Counted from the first letter of the stretch, positions 1 through 8,000 are shown. The stretch: DNA of 64,000 nt from Amycolatopsis sp. NBC_01488 (GCF_036227105.1 NZ_CP109434.1:6730501-6794500); one strand, 5' to 3'. Translations and numbers: made by a program. Notes: generated by a model not told the origin, from the sequence alone.

Positions 1-1232
1 AACACCCACAGTTCGGCCGTGGGGTCCAGTGCCGCACCGAGCAGCAGCGTCCGCAACGCGGCCGACTTCCCTTGCCCCGGGCGGCCACCGATCAGCCAGT
101 TCACCCCGACCAACGGCGCGTTGATGACCAACCCGCGTTGCGACAGTCCGAACGGGACACCCTCGAATACGTCGACCTGTCCATCGTGGACCAACGGCCA
201 TTGGCCGGCCCCGCCCCGCAGGACGCCCTTGTCGGCGACCCACAGGTCGAGGATGCCGTCCTCATCTCCCTTGGTAGGCCACGTTTCCAGCGACGCACGC
301 CCGAGGTTCGCGGCCAGCTTCGACCGACGCGCGGCCACCATGTCGGCGGTCACGCCGAGCGGCAACCGGACCTGAGCAAAGGTGCCCTCACCGTCCTTAC
401 GCGCGGCCACGGTGTAGACTAGTTCCCCGCCGTCGCGGTAGAACCGGTCCAACGGCGTGATACCGAGATGCGCCAACGCCTTGGAGATCATCCGTTCGTC
501 AATCCAGGAATCGGCGTCGTCGCGGTCCGGCCGTACCAGCCAGCCCGCACCGGGGGTGCGGTCGCGTCCCTCGAACGCCGCTGCAATCGCCCACGTCACC
601 GGTGCCACGATCAGCAGCAGCGGCACCACCACCGTGAGCGCCGACCACACGGCGGACACTCCCGTGTAGACGTCGGCCAGCCACGGCCACATGTCCGCCC
701 GATCCATCACCGAGTCCACCAGCCACAGCACCGCCGCCACCGGAGCCGCGACCCGCAACGTGATCACCAACCGGCGGACCACGATCCCGAGCCTGGCCCA
801 CCGTGCCGTGGCATCCGACCGGATCAGCTCCTGCGCGGCACGCCGCGCGTCGGCGTCCCCGGCCAGCCGCGCCCGGCGAGCGTCGGCCCGAAGATCGGCG
901 TAGGTGGCCCAGTTCCAGAACTTGACCAGCCACCGCCAGTTCCCGCGCAGCACGAACCACACCAGCCGCACCACGTCTTGCGGGATCTTCCGCGCCCGGT
1001 AGGCGGCTACCGACCGCGCCCGGATCATCGGCCCGGACCGCCACATCCGCCCGGCCGCGTCGGCAACGCGCTGCCACACCGACACCCTGCGCGGAACCGC
1101 GCGGTTCCGCGGCTGGGGCAACGTGTCGTCGATCAACTCACCGTCGAGTACCGGGCCGACGTGTTCGACGTCCCGGCCGTGAGCGCGGGCCACCTCGGCG
1201 TGTTCGTGCTTCTCCTCGTTCGGTTCGGTCAT
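1..1232 (-). CDS. TraB-type FtsK/SpoIIIE DNA translocase of a conjugative element (3' end outside window)
   Basis: Read by direct translation from ATG at 1232 to the window edge (about 410 codons, no stop). A basic N-terminal region is followed by two hydrophobic segments near residues 155-220 and a Walker A motif GRPGQGKS near residue 385, with the ATPase domain continuing off the left edge. This layout fits TraB/FtsK-like proteins, which in actinomycetes pump double-stranded DNA between mycelial cells as single hexameric motors. The ATG overlaps the stop of the DUF2637 gene by 4 bases (ATGA), so it is the last visible gene of a coupled transfer operon. Walker B and the C-terminal DNA-recognition domain cannot be checked here. 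Confidence 0.85.
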   Translation of the reverse strand, partial: MTEPNEEKHEHAEVARAHGRDVEHVGPVLDGELIDDTLPQPRNRAVPRRVSVWQRVADAAGRMWRSGPMIRARSVAAYRARKIPQDVVRLVWFVLRGNWRWLVKFWNWATYADLRADARRARLAGDADARRAAQELIRSDATARWARLGIVVRRLVITLRVAAPVAAVLWLVDSVMDRADMWPWLADVYTGVSAVWSALTVVVPLLLIVAPVTWAIAAAFEGRDRTPGAGWLVRPDRDDADSWIDERMISKALAHLGITPLDRFYRDGGELVYTVAARKDGEGTFAQVRLPLGVTADMVAARRSKLAANLGRASLETWPTKGDEDGILDLWVADKGVLRGGAGQWPLVHDGQVDVFEGVPFGLSQRGLVINAPLVGVNWLIGGRPGQGKSAALRTLLLGAALDPTAELWV

Positions 1233-2107
1233 CGGCTCGCACCCCCCTTGCCGGTCTCGGCGGTCAAGGTGGCGGCGAGCCGGGAGGACAGACCACGGGA
1301 ACACCCCGTGGTCTCCCGCACCCACGCCGGAGTGATCTCCACCCCGGGCGTCCACGCGGTACGGGCGTCGGTGAGGTAGTCGGCGAACAGCTTCCGCCGA
1401 GCCGGTCGCAATGCCGCCGGTTCCGGTGCCGCCGGTTCACGATCCGGCGCGCTCGGCTCCCGTACCTGTTCGGTCGGTTCGTGAGCCGCCGTGTTCGGTT
1501 CGTGGACTGGGGCGGCCGGTTGCTGAACCGGTGCCGACTCAGCAACGCTCGCCCGGTCGGTGGCGTTCATGAACGCCACCGTCACCGCGTCGGTGAGCTT
1601 GTCCCGCAAGTCGGTGACCGCCTCGGCGGCGACGAACACCACCAGCGGCGGAACCGAGTGCAGGACCACTCCGGCCGGCGAGCCGGAAACCCACGATGAC
1701 CAGGTGTTCATCACGTACGTTGCGGCCAGCGTGAGCCACTTCGCGGCCCGTACCCACGCTCCCGTGTGGACCTGGTACCGGGCGGTGATCTGCTCCGCTC
1801 GCAGGATGGCCAGCAGGACCAGGCACACGGTCGGGTCCAGCAGCCACGCCGTGAGCCAGGGCAGCGACCCGAACGCGGCTCCGGCGGCGGCGAACCACTG
1901 CACGTTGGCCGTGGTGAATGCCAGCCCGAGGACGATCCCGGACCAGCACAGCCGGTCCACTTGAGCCCGGACCCGTTCCACCCGCAGCGCCACCACGTCG
2001 GGGTGGGTCTGCCAGCGGCGGACGTCGGCCGCTTCGGCCGCGTCGGCGGCCAGCCGCCGCGCCCGGCCCGCCATCGTCGCCGTCTCGTTCTGGTTGGTCG
2101 TGGTCAT
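1229..2107 (-). CDS. DUF2637-type membrane protein (Spd-like, conjugative element)
   Basis: 292 aa with four hydrophobic segments in the first half (about residues 45-175), as in the DUF2637 family, which is largely confined to actinomycete integrative elements and plasmids and often sits beside traB. The middle is Pro/Ala/Glu rich with repeated HEP/REP steps. The last 60 residues look like a small winged-helix region (YLTDARTAWTPG to GLSSRLAATL). The ATG at 2107 was preferred over an upstream in-frame start because it overlaps the preceding stop as ATGA. A role in intramycelial spread is inferred from family and context. Confidence 0.75.
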   Translation of the reverse strand: MTTTNQNETATMAGRARRLAADAAEAADVRRWQTHPDVVALRVERVRAQVDRLCWSGIVLGLAFTTANVQWFAAAGAAFGSLPWLTAWLLDPTVCLVLLAILRAEQITARYQVHTGAWVRAAKWLTLAATYVMNTWSSWVSGSPAGVVLHSVPPLVVFVAAEAVTDLRDKLTDAVTVAFMNATDRASVAESAPVQQPAAPVHEPNTAAHEPTEQVREPSAPDREPAAPEPAALRPARRKLFADYLTDARTAWTPGVEITPAWVRETTGCSRGLSSRLAATLTAETGKGGASR

Positions 2108-2442
2108 CGGCGACCACCACCCCGGCGACGCGTGCTGGTGGTGTCCATGGACGTGACCGTCAGGGCACGCGTCAGGACGTAGGCCGCGATCAGGTCCGGC
2201 ACTCCAAGGACCACCAGGACCAACGTCGGGTTGTGCACATGCGTGATCACCAGCCACTGAACGCCCGTGAACGCCGCGCCCGTGAACAGCACCCGCCCGG
2301 CCAGCGACACCACCCGCGAACTCGCCCGCGCCGTGTCAGCAGCCCGGCGAGCCTTGCGGGCGCTGTAGCGCCACACCATGAACAGCGCCAGCAGCACCCC
2401 GACCCCGGCGAGGATCTGTGTCGGCGTGAAGTTGACCGTCAT
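2104..2442 (-). CDS. Small membrane protein of the transfer operon
   Basis: 112 aa. Hydrophobic segments lie near residues 9-25, 50-68 and 73-92, with a basic stretch between the first two (RYSARKARRAADTAR) and a basic Arg/Gly tail. No named family is recognised. It is coupled by ATGA overlaps to the WhiB-like gene upstream and the DUF2637 gene downstream. Size and position resemble small Spd spread proteins of Streptomyces plasmids, but that is inference from context. Confidence 0.65.
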   Translation of the reverse strand: MTVNFTPTQILAGVGVLLALFMVWRYSARKARRAADTARASSRVVSLAGRVLFTGAAFTGVQWLVITHVHNPTLVLVVLGVPDLIAAYVLTRALTVTSMDTTSTRRRGGGRR

Positions 2443-2771
2443 CGCGCCTCACCACCCCGGCGACGCAGCCACACCGGGTGCAGCGCACGCCGATCGGTGT
2501 CCGGCAACGCACCCCACACCCCGACCGTGTCCAGCCCGGCCGTCCGCAACTCCAGCTCGCGGCACTCGTCGATCACCGGGCACCCGGCGCACATCCCGGC
2601 GGCCAACTCCCGGTCCGGCGAGTCCTCGCCGGACAGTTCGGGCATGTCGGCCCGGTCGAATGCCCAGAAACACAGACCGTCCCCGGTCACCACTCGGTTC
2701 AGCACGTCGTCCGGCACGTCGGCGTACCGATCGAGCTGGGCAGCCATCTCCTCGTAGTTGGGTTCGGTCAT
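2439..2771 (-). CDS. WhiB-like iron-sulfur regulator encoded on the element
   Basis: 110 aa. Four cysteines have WhiB spacing: C34, then the group C61, C64 and C70 in CAGCPVIDEC, followed by the GVWG turn at residues 84-87 and a basic C-terminus. WhiB-like proteins bind a 4Fe-4S cluster and usually act with the primary sigma factor. The start at 2771 overlaps the upstream HTH gene stop (ATGA); a longer frame to 2903 is out of frame with that gene and has no family support. Location between an Xis-like gene and transfer genes suggests it controls excision or transfer. Confidence 0.88.
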   Translation of the reverse strand: MTEPNYEEMAAQLDRYADVPDDVLNRVVTGDGLCFWAFDRADMPELSGEDSPDRELAAGMCAGCPVIDECRELELRTAGLDTVGVWGALPDTDRRALHPVWLRRRGGEAR

Positions 2772-2962
2772 CGCGCACCCCCGCCGAGCACCCGGCGCAG
2801 TTCGGCGGCGGGGATGACGAGCCGGGAGCGGCGGCGCTCCGCGCGGAGCGTGCCGACCCGGATGGCGCGATGGATCTCGTTGCGGTCGACGCCGAGAATC
2901 CACGCGGCGTCGGCCAGTGAGTAGAACGCCGGTCGACCGGCGTCAGGAAGTTTCTTCGTCAT
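2768..2962 (-). CDS. Small HTH protein, excisionase (Xis)-like
   Basis: 64 aa. Residues 12-55 match the MerR/excisionase-type helix-turn-helix plan: a YSLADAAWILGVDRNEIHRAI helix pair, then a basic wing (RAERRRSRLVIP). Such proteins bend DNA at attachment sites of integrative elements or act as small regulators. It is the first gene of the leftward operon and faces the XRE regulator gene across an A+T-richer spacer (2963-3131). No integrase is in the window, so an Xis role is inferred. Confidence 0.65.
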   Translation of the reverse strand: MTKKLPDAGRPAFYSLADAAWILGVDRNEIHRAIRVGTLRAERRRSRLVIPAAELRRVLGGGAR

Positions 2963-3131
2963 TGGGTTGAGGCCTTTCGAGTCAAGAACGATGATTTGAG
3001 CTGAAAAAGAGAGCTGATTTAGTCGCGTGAAGGCGCGAGAATGGTCCGAATGCGCGACGCGGTGTCGATCTAGGCGCCGCGGAATCCGTCAAGCGCTAAT
3101 GTCGGCGCTGAGGCGGACCACGGAGGAATGG
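2963..3131. promoter_or_regulatory. A+T-richer divergent control region of the element
   Basis: This spacer separates the leftward transfer operon from the rightward XRE gene. It contains short A-rich runs (for example ctgaaaaagagagctgattt around 3001-3020) that stand out from the surrounding G+C-rich DNA. Promoters for both directions and operators for the neighbouring XRE protein are expected here; no exact boxes can be assigned with confidence. Confidence 0.45.
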
Positions 3132-3512
3132 GTGTCGGAAGACTGGGCGGCGGTCGCGAAGACCATCAACGAGCGCGTACACGCGCTCGGATGGAAGCAA
3201 CGCGAGCTGGCCGAACGCTCGCAGGTCTCGCAGGCGATCGTCCGCGAAATCCAGAACCACACCGTGGAGCGCAAGCGCAGCGACCGGACGCTTGAAGCGC
3301 TGGCGGTGGCACTCGGCCTGCATCCGCAACACCTGCTCGCCGTGCTGCATGGGCGCATCCCGCCGGCTCTGGGCCAGCCGCGCGAGGACATGGAAGACGC
3401 CGTGTCGGCGCGACTTGCCGTCATTGAGCGTCGGCTCTCCGACATCACCGAGCAACTCGCTGCACTGCGCGCCGACCTTGCCGACGTCCTGAGTCGGCCG
3501 GACAGGCAATAG
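3132..3512 (+). CDS. XRE-family HTH transcriptional regulator
   Basis: 126 aa from GTG 3132, chosen because GGAGG lies 5 bases upstream (about 3122-3126); in-frame ATG codons at 3099 and further up lack such a site. An HTH_XRE domain covers residues about 10-70 (ELAERSQVSQAIVREIQ). It is followed by an amphipathic helix with leucine spacing (SARLAVIERRLSDITEQL) likely to dimerise. It faces the transfer operon and is the best candidate repressor (KorSA-like role) of the divergent promoters. The function is inferred from position. Confidence 0.8.
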   Translation: MSEDWAAVAKTINERVHALGWKQRELAERSQVSQAIVREIQNHTVERKRSDRTLEALAVALGLHPQHLLAVLHGRIPPALGQPREDMEDAVSARLAVIERRLSDITEQLAALRADLADVLSRPDRQ

Positions 3513-3625
3513 GCGTCCGATGCTCGGCAGTGTCGAATGTCCTTGCGGCCTGATCGTCAGGTGGTTTCGTTCTGCGTTCATGCCTCAAGAAAACGGCAGC
3601 GAGGCACCTTTGCGCAGGTGGCTGA

Positions 3626-3657
3626 GGTTAACCGCAGCCTCGTTAACTGCAATTAAC
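3626..3657. promoter_or_regulatory. Clustered TTAAC repeats, candidate operator
   Basis: The 32 bases contain GGTTAACC (3626-3633), GTTAAC (3642-3647) and ATTAAC (3652-3657). The last two form a near-palindrome around CTGCAA. In G+C-rich DNA three such A+T cores in a row are unusual. They lie 38-69 bases before the start of the HTH-TPR regulator gene, where an autorepressor or the XRE protein could bind. Confidence 0.4.
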
Positions 3658-3694
3658 TGTGCAGGTCAGCGCGGTTATTGCCAGGGTGAGCCCC

Positions 3695-4828
3695 ATGGCT
3701 GAAACAAGGCTTCAGGCGGTTCGCAGGCAGCTCGGCTACAAGGCCGATGACGTCATCAGGATGCTTCTTCGTCGCGCCGAGACGCTCGCCGTTCCTGTCA
3801 TGTCGGCAACGAGTCTCAAGACGAAGCTGTCACGGTGGGAGAACGGACGCGAAGCGGTCAGCCAGCCGTACCGCCGTCTCTTTCGTGACGTCTATGGCCG
3901 CACGAACGAGGAACTGGGCTTCCCAGGGGAGGAGGCGAACGACGAAGCAGACGAACTGATCTCCCGGCTCGCGCTTGCTCGTTCGGTCGATGCCGAAACC
4001 GTCGAGATCTTCAAGCGACAGGTAGATCAGGCACGACACGTTGACCGGCGGTTCGGTGGCATGGGGGTGCTTGATCAGCTGCGCAGCAACATCGAACAGC
4101 TTCAAGGCTTGCTCGGGTTCAGCACGACGAACGGCCAACGTCAGGCGCTGGCCACAGTGCTCACCGAAGCATCGGCGCTGGCCGGTTGGGAAGCGCTGGA
4201 CCGTAACGCCATCCGACAGGCATGGGAGCATCACGAGACAGCCAAGGCAGCCGCACGTGAAGCAGGGTCACCGATTCTGCTCGCGCATTCGACCGCGCAA
4301 CAGGCTTTCATCTTGATTGATCTTGGCGAAGTCCAGGCAGCCGTTGGACAACTCGCTGAAGCGCGTGCGCTTGCGGAACGCACGGCACCGCCATTGCTGC
4401 GCGCGTGGATGGCGGCAGCGCTTGGAGAAGGACTGGCGGCGGCAGGTCAGCGGGACGACGCGCTGAGGGTGTTCGACACAGCGGACGAACTTTTGCCCAC
4501 GGACCCTGTCGATCCGGCGTTGCCGTTTCTGTTTCTGGGCGGGGCACACCTTGACCGATGGCGCGGCAACGCGCTGAGCAAACTCGGTGAGCCGGATGCG
4601 ATCCAGCGACTCACCGCCGCGTTGCCGCGCCTGCCGCCGGACTTCATGCGTGCCCGGACAGGCATGTTGGTTGATCTGGCATTCGCCTACGCGGCAGCAG
4701 GCGACCGAGATGCTTCGCTGGACCACGCACGACAGGCGCGGCGGCTCGCAGCACAGATCAAGTCGGATCGACAGTTACGCCGTCTCGGTGGGCTGATCTT
4801 GCCCGGAACTGCTTCCGGTGTTGCGTGA
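3695..4828 (+). CDS. HTH-TPR regulator (XRE-like N-terminus, helical repeat C-terminus), copy 1
   Basis: 377 aa from ATG 3695, preceded by AGGGTGAG. The first 75 residues look like a degenerate XRE domain (TSLKTKLSRWENGREAVS), and the rest is TPR-like helical repeats (for example LAGWEALDRNAIRQAWEHHE and AFILIDLGEVQAAVGQLAEA). Such proteins are common actinobacterial regulators that may sense peptides or partner proteins through the TPR part. It is clearly paralogous to the gene at 5372-6538. Its 3' end overlaps the convergent Nudix gene by 54 bases. Confidence 0.75.
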   Translation: MAETRLQAVRRQLGYKADDVIRMLLRRAETLAVPVMSATSLKTKLSRWENGREAVSQPYRRLFRDVYGRTNEELGFPGEEANDEADELISRLALARSVDAETVEIFKRQVDQARHVDRRFGGMGVLDQLRSNIEQLQGLLGFSTTNGQRQALATVLTEASALAGWEALDRNAIRQAWEHHETAKAAAREAGSPILLAHSTAQQAFILIDLGEVQAAVGQLAEARALAERTAPPLLRAWMAAALGEGLAAAGQRDDALRVFDTADELLPTDPVDPALPFLFLGGAHLDRWRGNALSKLGEPDAIQRLTAALPRLPPDFMRARTGMLVDLAFAYAAAGDRDASLDHARQARRLAAQIKSDRQLRRLGGLILPGTASGVA

Positions 4829-5362
4829 GGCGATGTAGTAGAGCAGGGGAACCAGGGCGCCAGCGCCGAGAATTTCCTTACGTAGGGCCAATTCTGGAAT
4901 CCGGCTGAGCGGAACCCACTCAAGACGCCCGACTTCTTCCGTGTCGGTCGGCTCGCCCACTTTCTCGGCGCCGCGCCACAGATAGACGTCGGTCAGCGCT
5001 GTCACTTGCCCTGGCAACGGCTCGAAGCTGATCAGGTGTTCGACCTCGCCGACCGGCTGATAGCCGCTTTCCTCCCGGATCTCGCGAGCCGCCGTCGCGG
5101 CAGGCTCCTCGCCTTCCTCGACCAGCCCGCCAAGCAGTTCGTAGCCCCACTGGTCGGTTGCGAACCGGTAGCGCCACAGCATGAGCACCCGATCCTGATC
5201 GTCGATGATCAGGCCGATTGCGATGCGAGCCAGGTGCACGACGTGGTATTCCCATCGTTCACCGTTCGGCGCTTGCACGTCGGTCAGGCCGAGGCGCACC
5301 CACTTGTTGTCATAGACGGTCCGTTCACCGAAGGTCTTCCAGGACCCAACGTCTTCAGTCAC
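4775..5362 (-). CDS. Nudix hydrolase, possible Pif-type transfer immunity factor
   Basis: 195 aa. The Nudix box is exact: G79, E85, then REIREESGY at 93-101 (GX5EX7REUXEEXGU). The fold resembles ADP-ribose pyrophosphatase-type Nudix proteins, which cleave nucleoside diphosphates linked to another group. In the related element pSAM2 the immunity protein Pif carries a Nudix motif, and this gene likewise sits between regulators of a traB-bearing element. An immunity role is inference; a housekeeping ADP-ribose or NDP-sugar hydrolase is the alternative. Confidence 0.85.
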   Translation of the reverse strand: MTEDVGSWKTFGERTVYDNKWVRLGLTDVQAPNGERWEYHVVHLARIAIGLIIDDQDRVLMLWRYRFATDQWGYELLGGLVEEGEEPAATAAREIREESGYQPVGEVEHLISFEPLPGQVTALTDVYLWRGAEKVGEPTDTEEVGRLEWVPLSRIPELALRKEILGAGALVPLLYYIASRNTGSSSGQDQPTETA

Positions 5363-5371
5363 GCACGGAGC

Positions 5372-6538
5372 CTAGCGCGACTCGACACGAGCCTTAAGCC
5401 GTTCGAGGCGTCGTTGCTGACGCGTCGAGCCGATGTCGGCGGCGAGGGCTTGAGCACGGTCGATGTGCAGGTGGGCTTGATCACGCTCGCGTATCGCCGC
5501 GAACGCCGTGGCAAGGTCGACTCGCAGGGCCGTCTCAGCGCGGACGAAGGTCGGATCGAGACGGTCAAGCGCGTCAGTGAGCACGTCGATCGCTTCCGGC
5601 TCGCCGACTCTCGCGAGCGCGTGGCCTCGCCAGCGGTCAAGGTGGACGGAGTCGAGCGCGAGATACGGCCCGTCCTGCGCCGTGTCATCCGGGAGTAAGG
5701 CGGTGGCGTGGTCGAACGCGCGGAGGCTCGCCGAACGCTGTCCATCGGCGGCGAGTGTTTCGCCGTGTGCGGCGGCCAGCCACGAGCGGACCAGTCGGTC
5801 CGTCTTCCTCTCCGCGCTCCGGCGGATGGACGCCATCAAGTCGACCGCCGCCGTTGAATCGCCGATGTCCAGCAACACGAACGCTTGGCCCGCGCTGGTG
5901 TGCGCCTCGAAAGCGGGGTTCGTCGGTTCCTTGGCGGCCAACTTGCCTTGCTCGTAGTGCTGCCAGGACTGCGAGACGTTGCCCAGATCTAGAGCCTGCC
6001 ATCCGGCGAGAGTGCGAAGTTCCGAGAGCAACGCGGCCAGCTCCTCGCGGGTAGTCGGCATGACGCTGTGGCCCATCAGCCTGCCAACCTGCCCGATCTT
6101 GGTCACCACCTCGTCGTGCGCGAGGATCGCGCCCAACTGCCGATCGAGTCGGCGCGTCGCGTTCAACTGATCGCGTAACAGTTGGAGTACCGTGCCGTCG
6201 ATCCGAGCTGACGTACGAAGCAGAGCCCGGAACTCGCGTTCGTCGTTGGCGAACTCGCGGCGTTCCAGGGGTGGGCCGAGCAGTTCCTCAATCTTGACGC
6301 CGAAGATGCGCTCAAGAAGCCTGACGGTGGCCTGCTGAGGTCGCCCGAGAGGTTTGCCGCCATCACCGCGACCAGAGGCGAGCCGCTTCACATGTCGGCC
6401 GCTGAGCGTGCCAGGCTCGCCGCACTCTCTTGCGAAGTTCGTCGCGAACTCGGCGAACTCCTCGAACGTCTGCCGCCGTTCCCGGATCAGCAGTTCAAGA
6501 ACAGTGCGCGAGCGATGTGGTTCCTGCTCATCACCCAT
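5372..6538 (-). CDS. HTH-TPR regulator, copy 2 (paralog of 3695-4828)
   Basis: 388 aa from the start at 6538, which has AGGAGG about 8 bases upstream; a longer frame to 6631 lacks such a site. The N-terminal 90 residues contain a divergent HTH-like part (TLSGRHVKRLASGRGD). The C-terminal 280 residues are TPR-like and share runs with copy 1 (LAGWQALDLGNVSQSWQHYE and HTSAGQAFVLLDIGD). It ends 9 bases before the Nudix start, so the two probably form one transcript. Two diverged copies flanking a Nudix gene suggest duplication within the element. Confidence 0.75.
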   Translation of the reverse strand: MGDEQEPHRSRTVLELLIRERRQTFEEFAEFATNFARECGEPGTLSGRHVKRLASGRGDGGKPLGRPQQATVRLLERIFGVKIEELLGPPLERREFANDEREFRALLRTSARIDGTVLQLLRDQLNATRRLDRQLGAILAHDEVVTKIGQVGRLMGHSVMPTTREELAALLSELRTLAGWQALDLGNVSQSWQHYEQGKLAAKEPTNPAFEAHTSAGQAFVLLDIGDSTAAVDLMASIRRSAERKTDRLVRSWLAAAHGETLAADGQRSASLRAFDHATALLPDDTAQDGPYLALDSVHLDRWRGHALARVGEPEAIDVLTDALDRLDPTFVRAETALRVDLATAFAAIRERDQAHLHIDRAQALAADIGSTRQQRRLERLKARVESR

Positions 6539-6693
6539 GCCGGCACTCCTCCTGGCCCTGGTCCCGTGGCCCGCGCATGGCACCACCGTGGCCCGTCCGC
6601 GACCTTCCGATGAAATCAGTGTATACGTCAAGCTGATCTCGGCGTAACCGGCCGTTATGGCTGGTCAAGATGGACAGTTAAGCGGAGTGAATC
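6539..6693. promoter_or_regulatory. Divergent spacer between HTH-TPR copy 2 and the resolvase-like gene
   Basis: 155 bases. It includes a local A+T-rich core around 6611-6635 (atgaaatcagtgtatacgtc) with a gtatac palindrome, likely holding the promoter of the leftward regulator. An SD-like GCGGAG precedes the rightward ATG at 6694. Otherwise nothing specific is seen. Confidence 0.4.
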
Positions 6694-7062
6694 ATGAGCG
6701 ACACGGGGTCAGTGGCGGTTCTCGACCGCCCGGCGACGGCGCCGCGCGCCTACGGCTACATGCGCGTTCCTTGCGATGTACCGGACGACAAAGTTCGACA
6801 ACTGGAAAAGCAGTTAATCGCATATGCTGAAAATTGCGGCTTAAGCTTTGTTGGCTTCTTCTTCGAATTCAATTGCGGATCGCGTGAAGCCTTCGACGAC
6901 CTGGTAGCGGAACTTGTTCGCGCTGACGTGCACCATGTAATAGTTCCAAGTCTTCGTCATCTTGCCCATAATCGTCTCTTGCAAGACCAAATGTTGAGTC
7001 ATCTGAGCTTTACGGCCCGCGCGCAGGTTCTGGCAATGCGACTTAAGACTGCAATTGAATGA
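6694..7062 (+). CDS. Resolvase-like N-terminal domain protein without a recognisable catalytic serine
   Basis: 122 aa. Residues about 20-105 follow the serine-resolvase N-terminal fold: AYGYMRVP strand, KVRQLEKQLIAYAENCG helix, then LVRADVHHVIVPSLRHLAHN, equivalent to the region that normally contains SLDRLSR. The serine after YxRVS is replaced (MRVPCDVPD), and there is no C-terminal DNA-binding domain. It is unlikely to recombine DNA; a regulatory or decoy role is possible. It starts the lower-G+C cassette of tiny genes. Confidence 0.6.
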   Translation: MSDTGSVAVLDRPATAPRAYGYMRVPCDVPDDKVRQLEKQLIAYAENCGLSFVGFFFEFNCGSREAFDDLVAELVRADVHHVIVPSLRHLAHNRLLQDQMLSHLSFTARAQVLAMRLKTAIE

Positions 7063-7080
7063 AGGGATTTCTAAAAGCTC

Positions 7081-7248
7081 GTGGGAACTGATCGAAAGCC
7101 AACTAAGCAGGAGTTGCAGGCCGCCGCAGCGGCCCTTCAGTCCTTGAATGAAGGAAATACGGAACAGGCCGTACTGTTCAATAACCTACTAAAGATGACG
7201 CAAGAAGATAACGACAAGAAGGCCGAAGGGCAACAGGGGTCCGAGTGA
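7081..7248 (+). CDS. Tiny hydrophilic protein, cassette gene 1
   Basis: 55 aa from GTG 7081, found by direct reading because it is short. It is charged and Gln/Asn rich (TKQELQAAAAALQSLNEGN), probably helical, with no recognised family. The stop shares a base with the next ATG (TGATG at 7246-7250), so the frame is supported by coupling, while the exact start is uncertain (no strong SD). Confidence 0.45.
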   Translation: MGTDRKPTKQELQAAAAALQSLNEGNTEQAVLFNNLLKMTQEDNDKKAEGQQGSE

Positions 7249-7442
7249 TGCGAGAAGACACCAAGGCGATCATTGAATCACTCCGGGCGGTAAGTGGTCA
7301 TGCGGAAACTATCGCGCAGGCATTGATGCTCGGTAAGATGACTGCAAAGAAGCAGCGCGAGTACGCCGATATGCTGAAAGAACTGTCGGAACTTCTGCAC
7401 GAGCACGCCGATATCGAGGAGAAAGACACCTCGAATGAGTGA
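7248..7442 (+). CDS. Tiny helical protein, cassette gene 2
   Basis: 64 aa from ATG 7248; an in-frame GTG one codon earlier is possible. It is predicted all-helical and charged (AIIESLRAVSGHAETIAQAL; KELSELLHEHADIEEKD). No family is recognised. It overlaps the next gene by 8 bases. Codon use (AAG, GAA, ATC with A/T-ending codons) differs from the chromosomal genes to the right. Confidence 0.55.
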   Translation: MREDTKAIIESLRAVSGHAETIAQALMLGKMTAKKQREYADMLKELSELLHEHADIEEKDTSNE

Positions 7443-7662
7443 CTCACAGGCTGGCCTAGCTGGGCTTATGGGCAAGGCTGGCGACAAGTTGAGCGTTGTA
7501 TCTAATCGCCTCAAGTCCGGCGTCGCCTCGGCCGAGGAGCTCATGGAATGCAGCAAGCTAGTATTCGCACTTGCGGAAGCCATGGAACTATATGCCGGGA
7601 AGATGCCTAAAGTGGAGCCTGGTGCCCGTCATTCACTCCGACAACGGCCACCGTCGACATAA
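7435..7662 (+). CDS. Tiny helical protein, cassette gene 3
   Basis: 75 aa with Gly/Leu-rich N-terminus (LAGLMGKAGDKLSVVSNRLK) and a central helix (ASAEELMECSKLVFALAEAM). The pattern of an amphipathic helix followed by a charged helix resembles gene 2, but no family is recognised. Start overlaps gene 2 and the stop overlaps gene 4 (TAATGG), so all four genes appear translationally coupled. Confidence 0.5.
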   Translation: MSDSQAGLAGLMGKAGDKLSVVSNRLKSGVASAEELMECSKLVFALAEAMELYAGKMPKVEPGARHSLRQRPPST

Positions 7663-8000
7663 TGGACGGCTGGGCGCTATTTTGTTCGGCGGTAGTGGCA
7701 GTTCCAATTGCCGCCGCATCGATCTGGATGCTAAGTGAACGGGCGGCAAATCGCCGACGGCGGAAGTTCCTTCAACGTTACAAGCAGCGGTCTGTATCTG
7801 GTATTCGCAAACGTATCGAGCGAGAACTTGCCAACGAGGACACTCATGTAATGCCCGTCGTCCAACGTGGCACATTGGGTCCTGATCTGCTCCAAGATGG
7901 CAAAATCTCCGGCCGTCTTCCGCTCTCAAAGCATACGCGGCGTTACGCGCGCCAGTGCAGTAGAGGGACACGAACAAAGCGGCCTGAGCCGTCGCGGTGA
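7662..8000 (+). CDS. Small membrane-anchored protein, cassette gene 4
   Basis: 112 aa with one N-terminal membrane segment (residues about 4-24) followed by a strongly basic stretch (RAANRRRRKFLQRYKQR), which predicts an inside C-terminus. The tail is basic and probably disordered. Its ATG shares a base with the stop of gene 3. No family is recognised. The C-terminal third may be eroded, since it lies at the edge of the element. Confidence 0.45.
   Translation: MDGWALFCSAVVAVPIAAASIWMLSERAANRRRRKFLQRYKQRSVSGIRKRIERELANEDTHVMPVVQRGTLGPDLLQDGKISGRLPLSKHTRRYARQCSRGTRTKRPEPSR

Noticed and set aside
3027..3131. Longer N-terminus for the XRE regulator
   Set aside because: The added residues are Arg/Cys rich with no fold, and GGAGG is correctly spaced only for GTG 3132.
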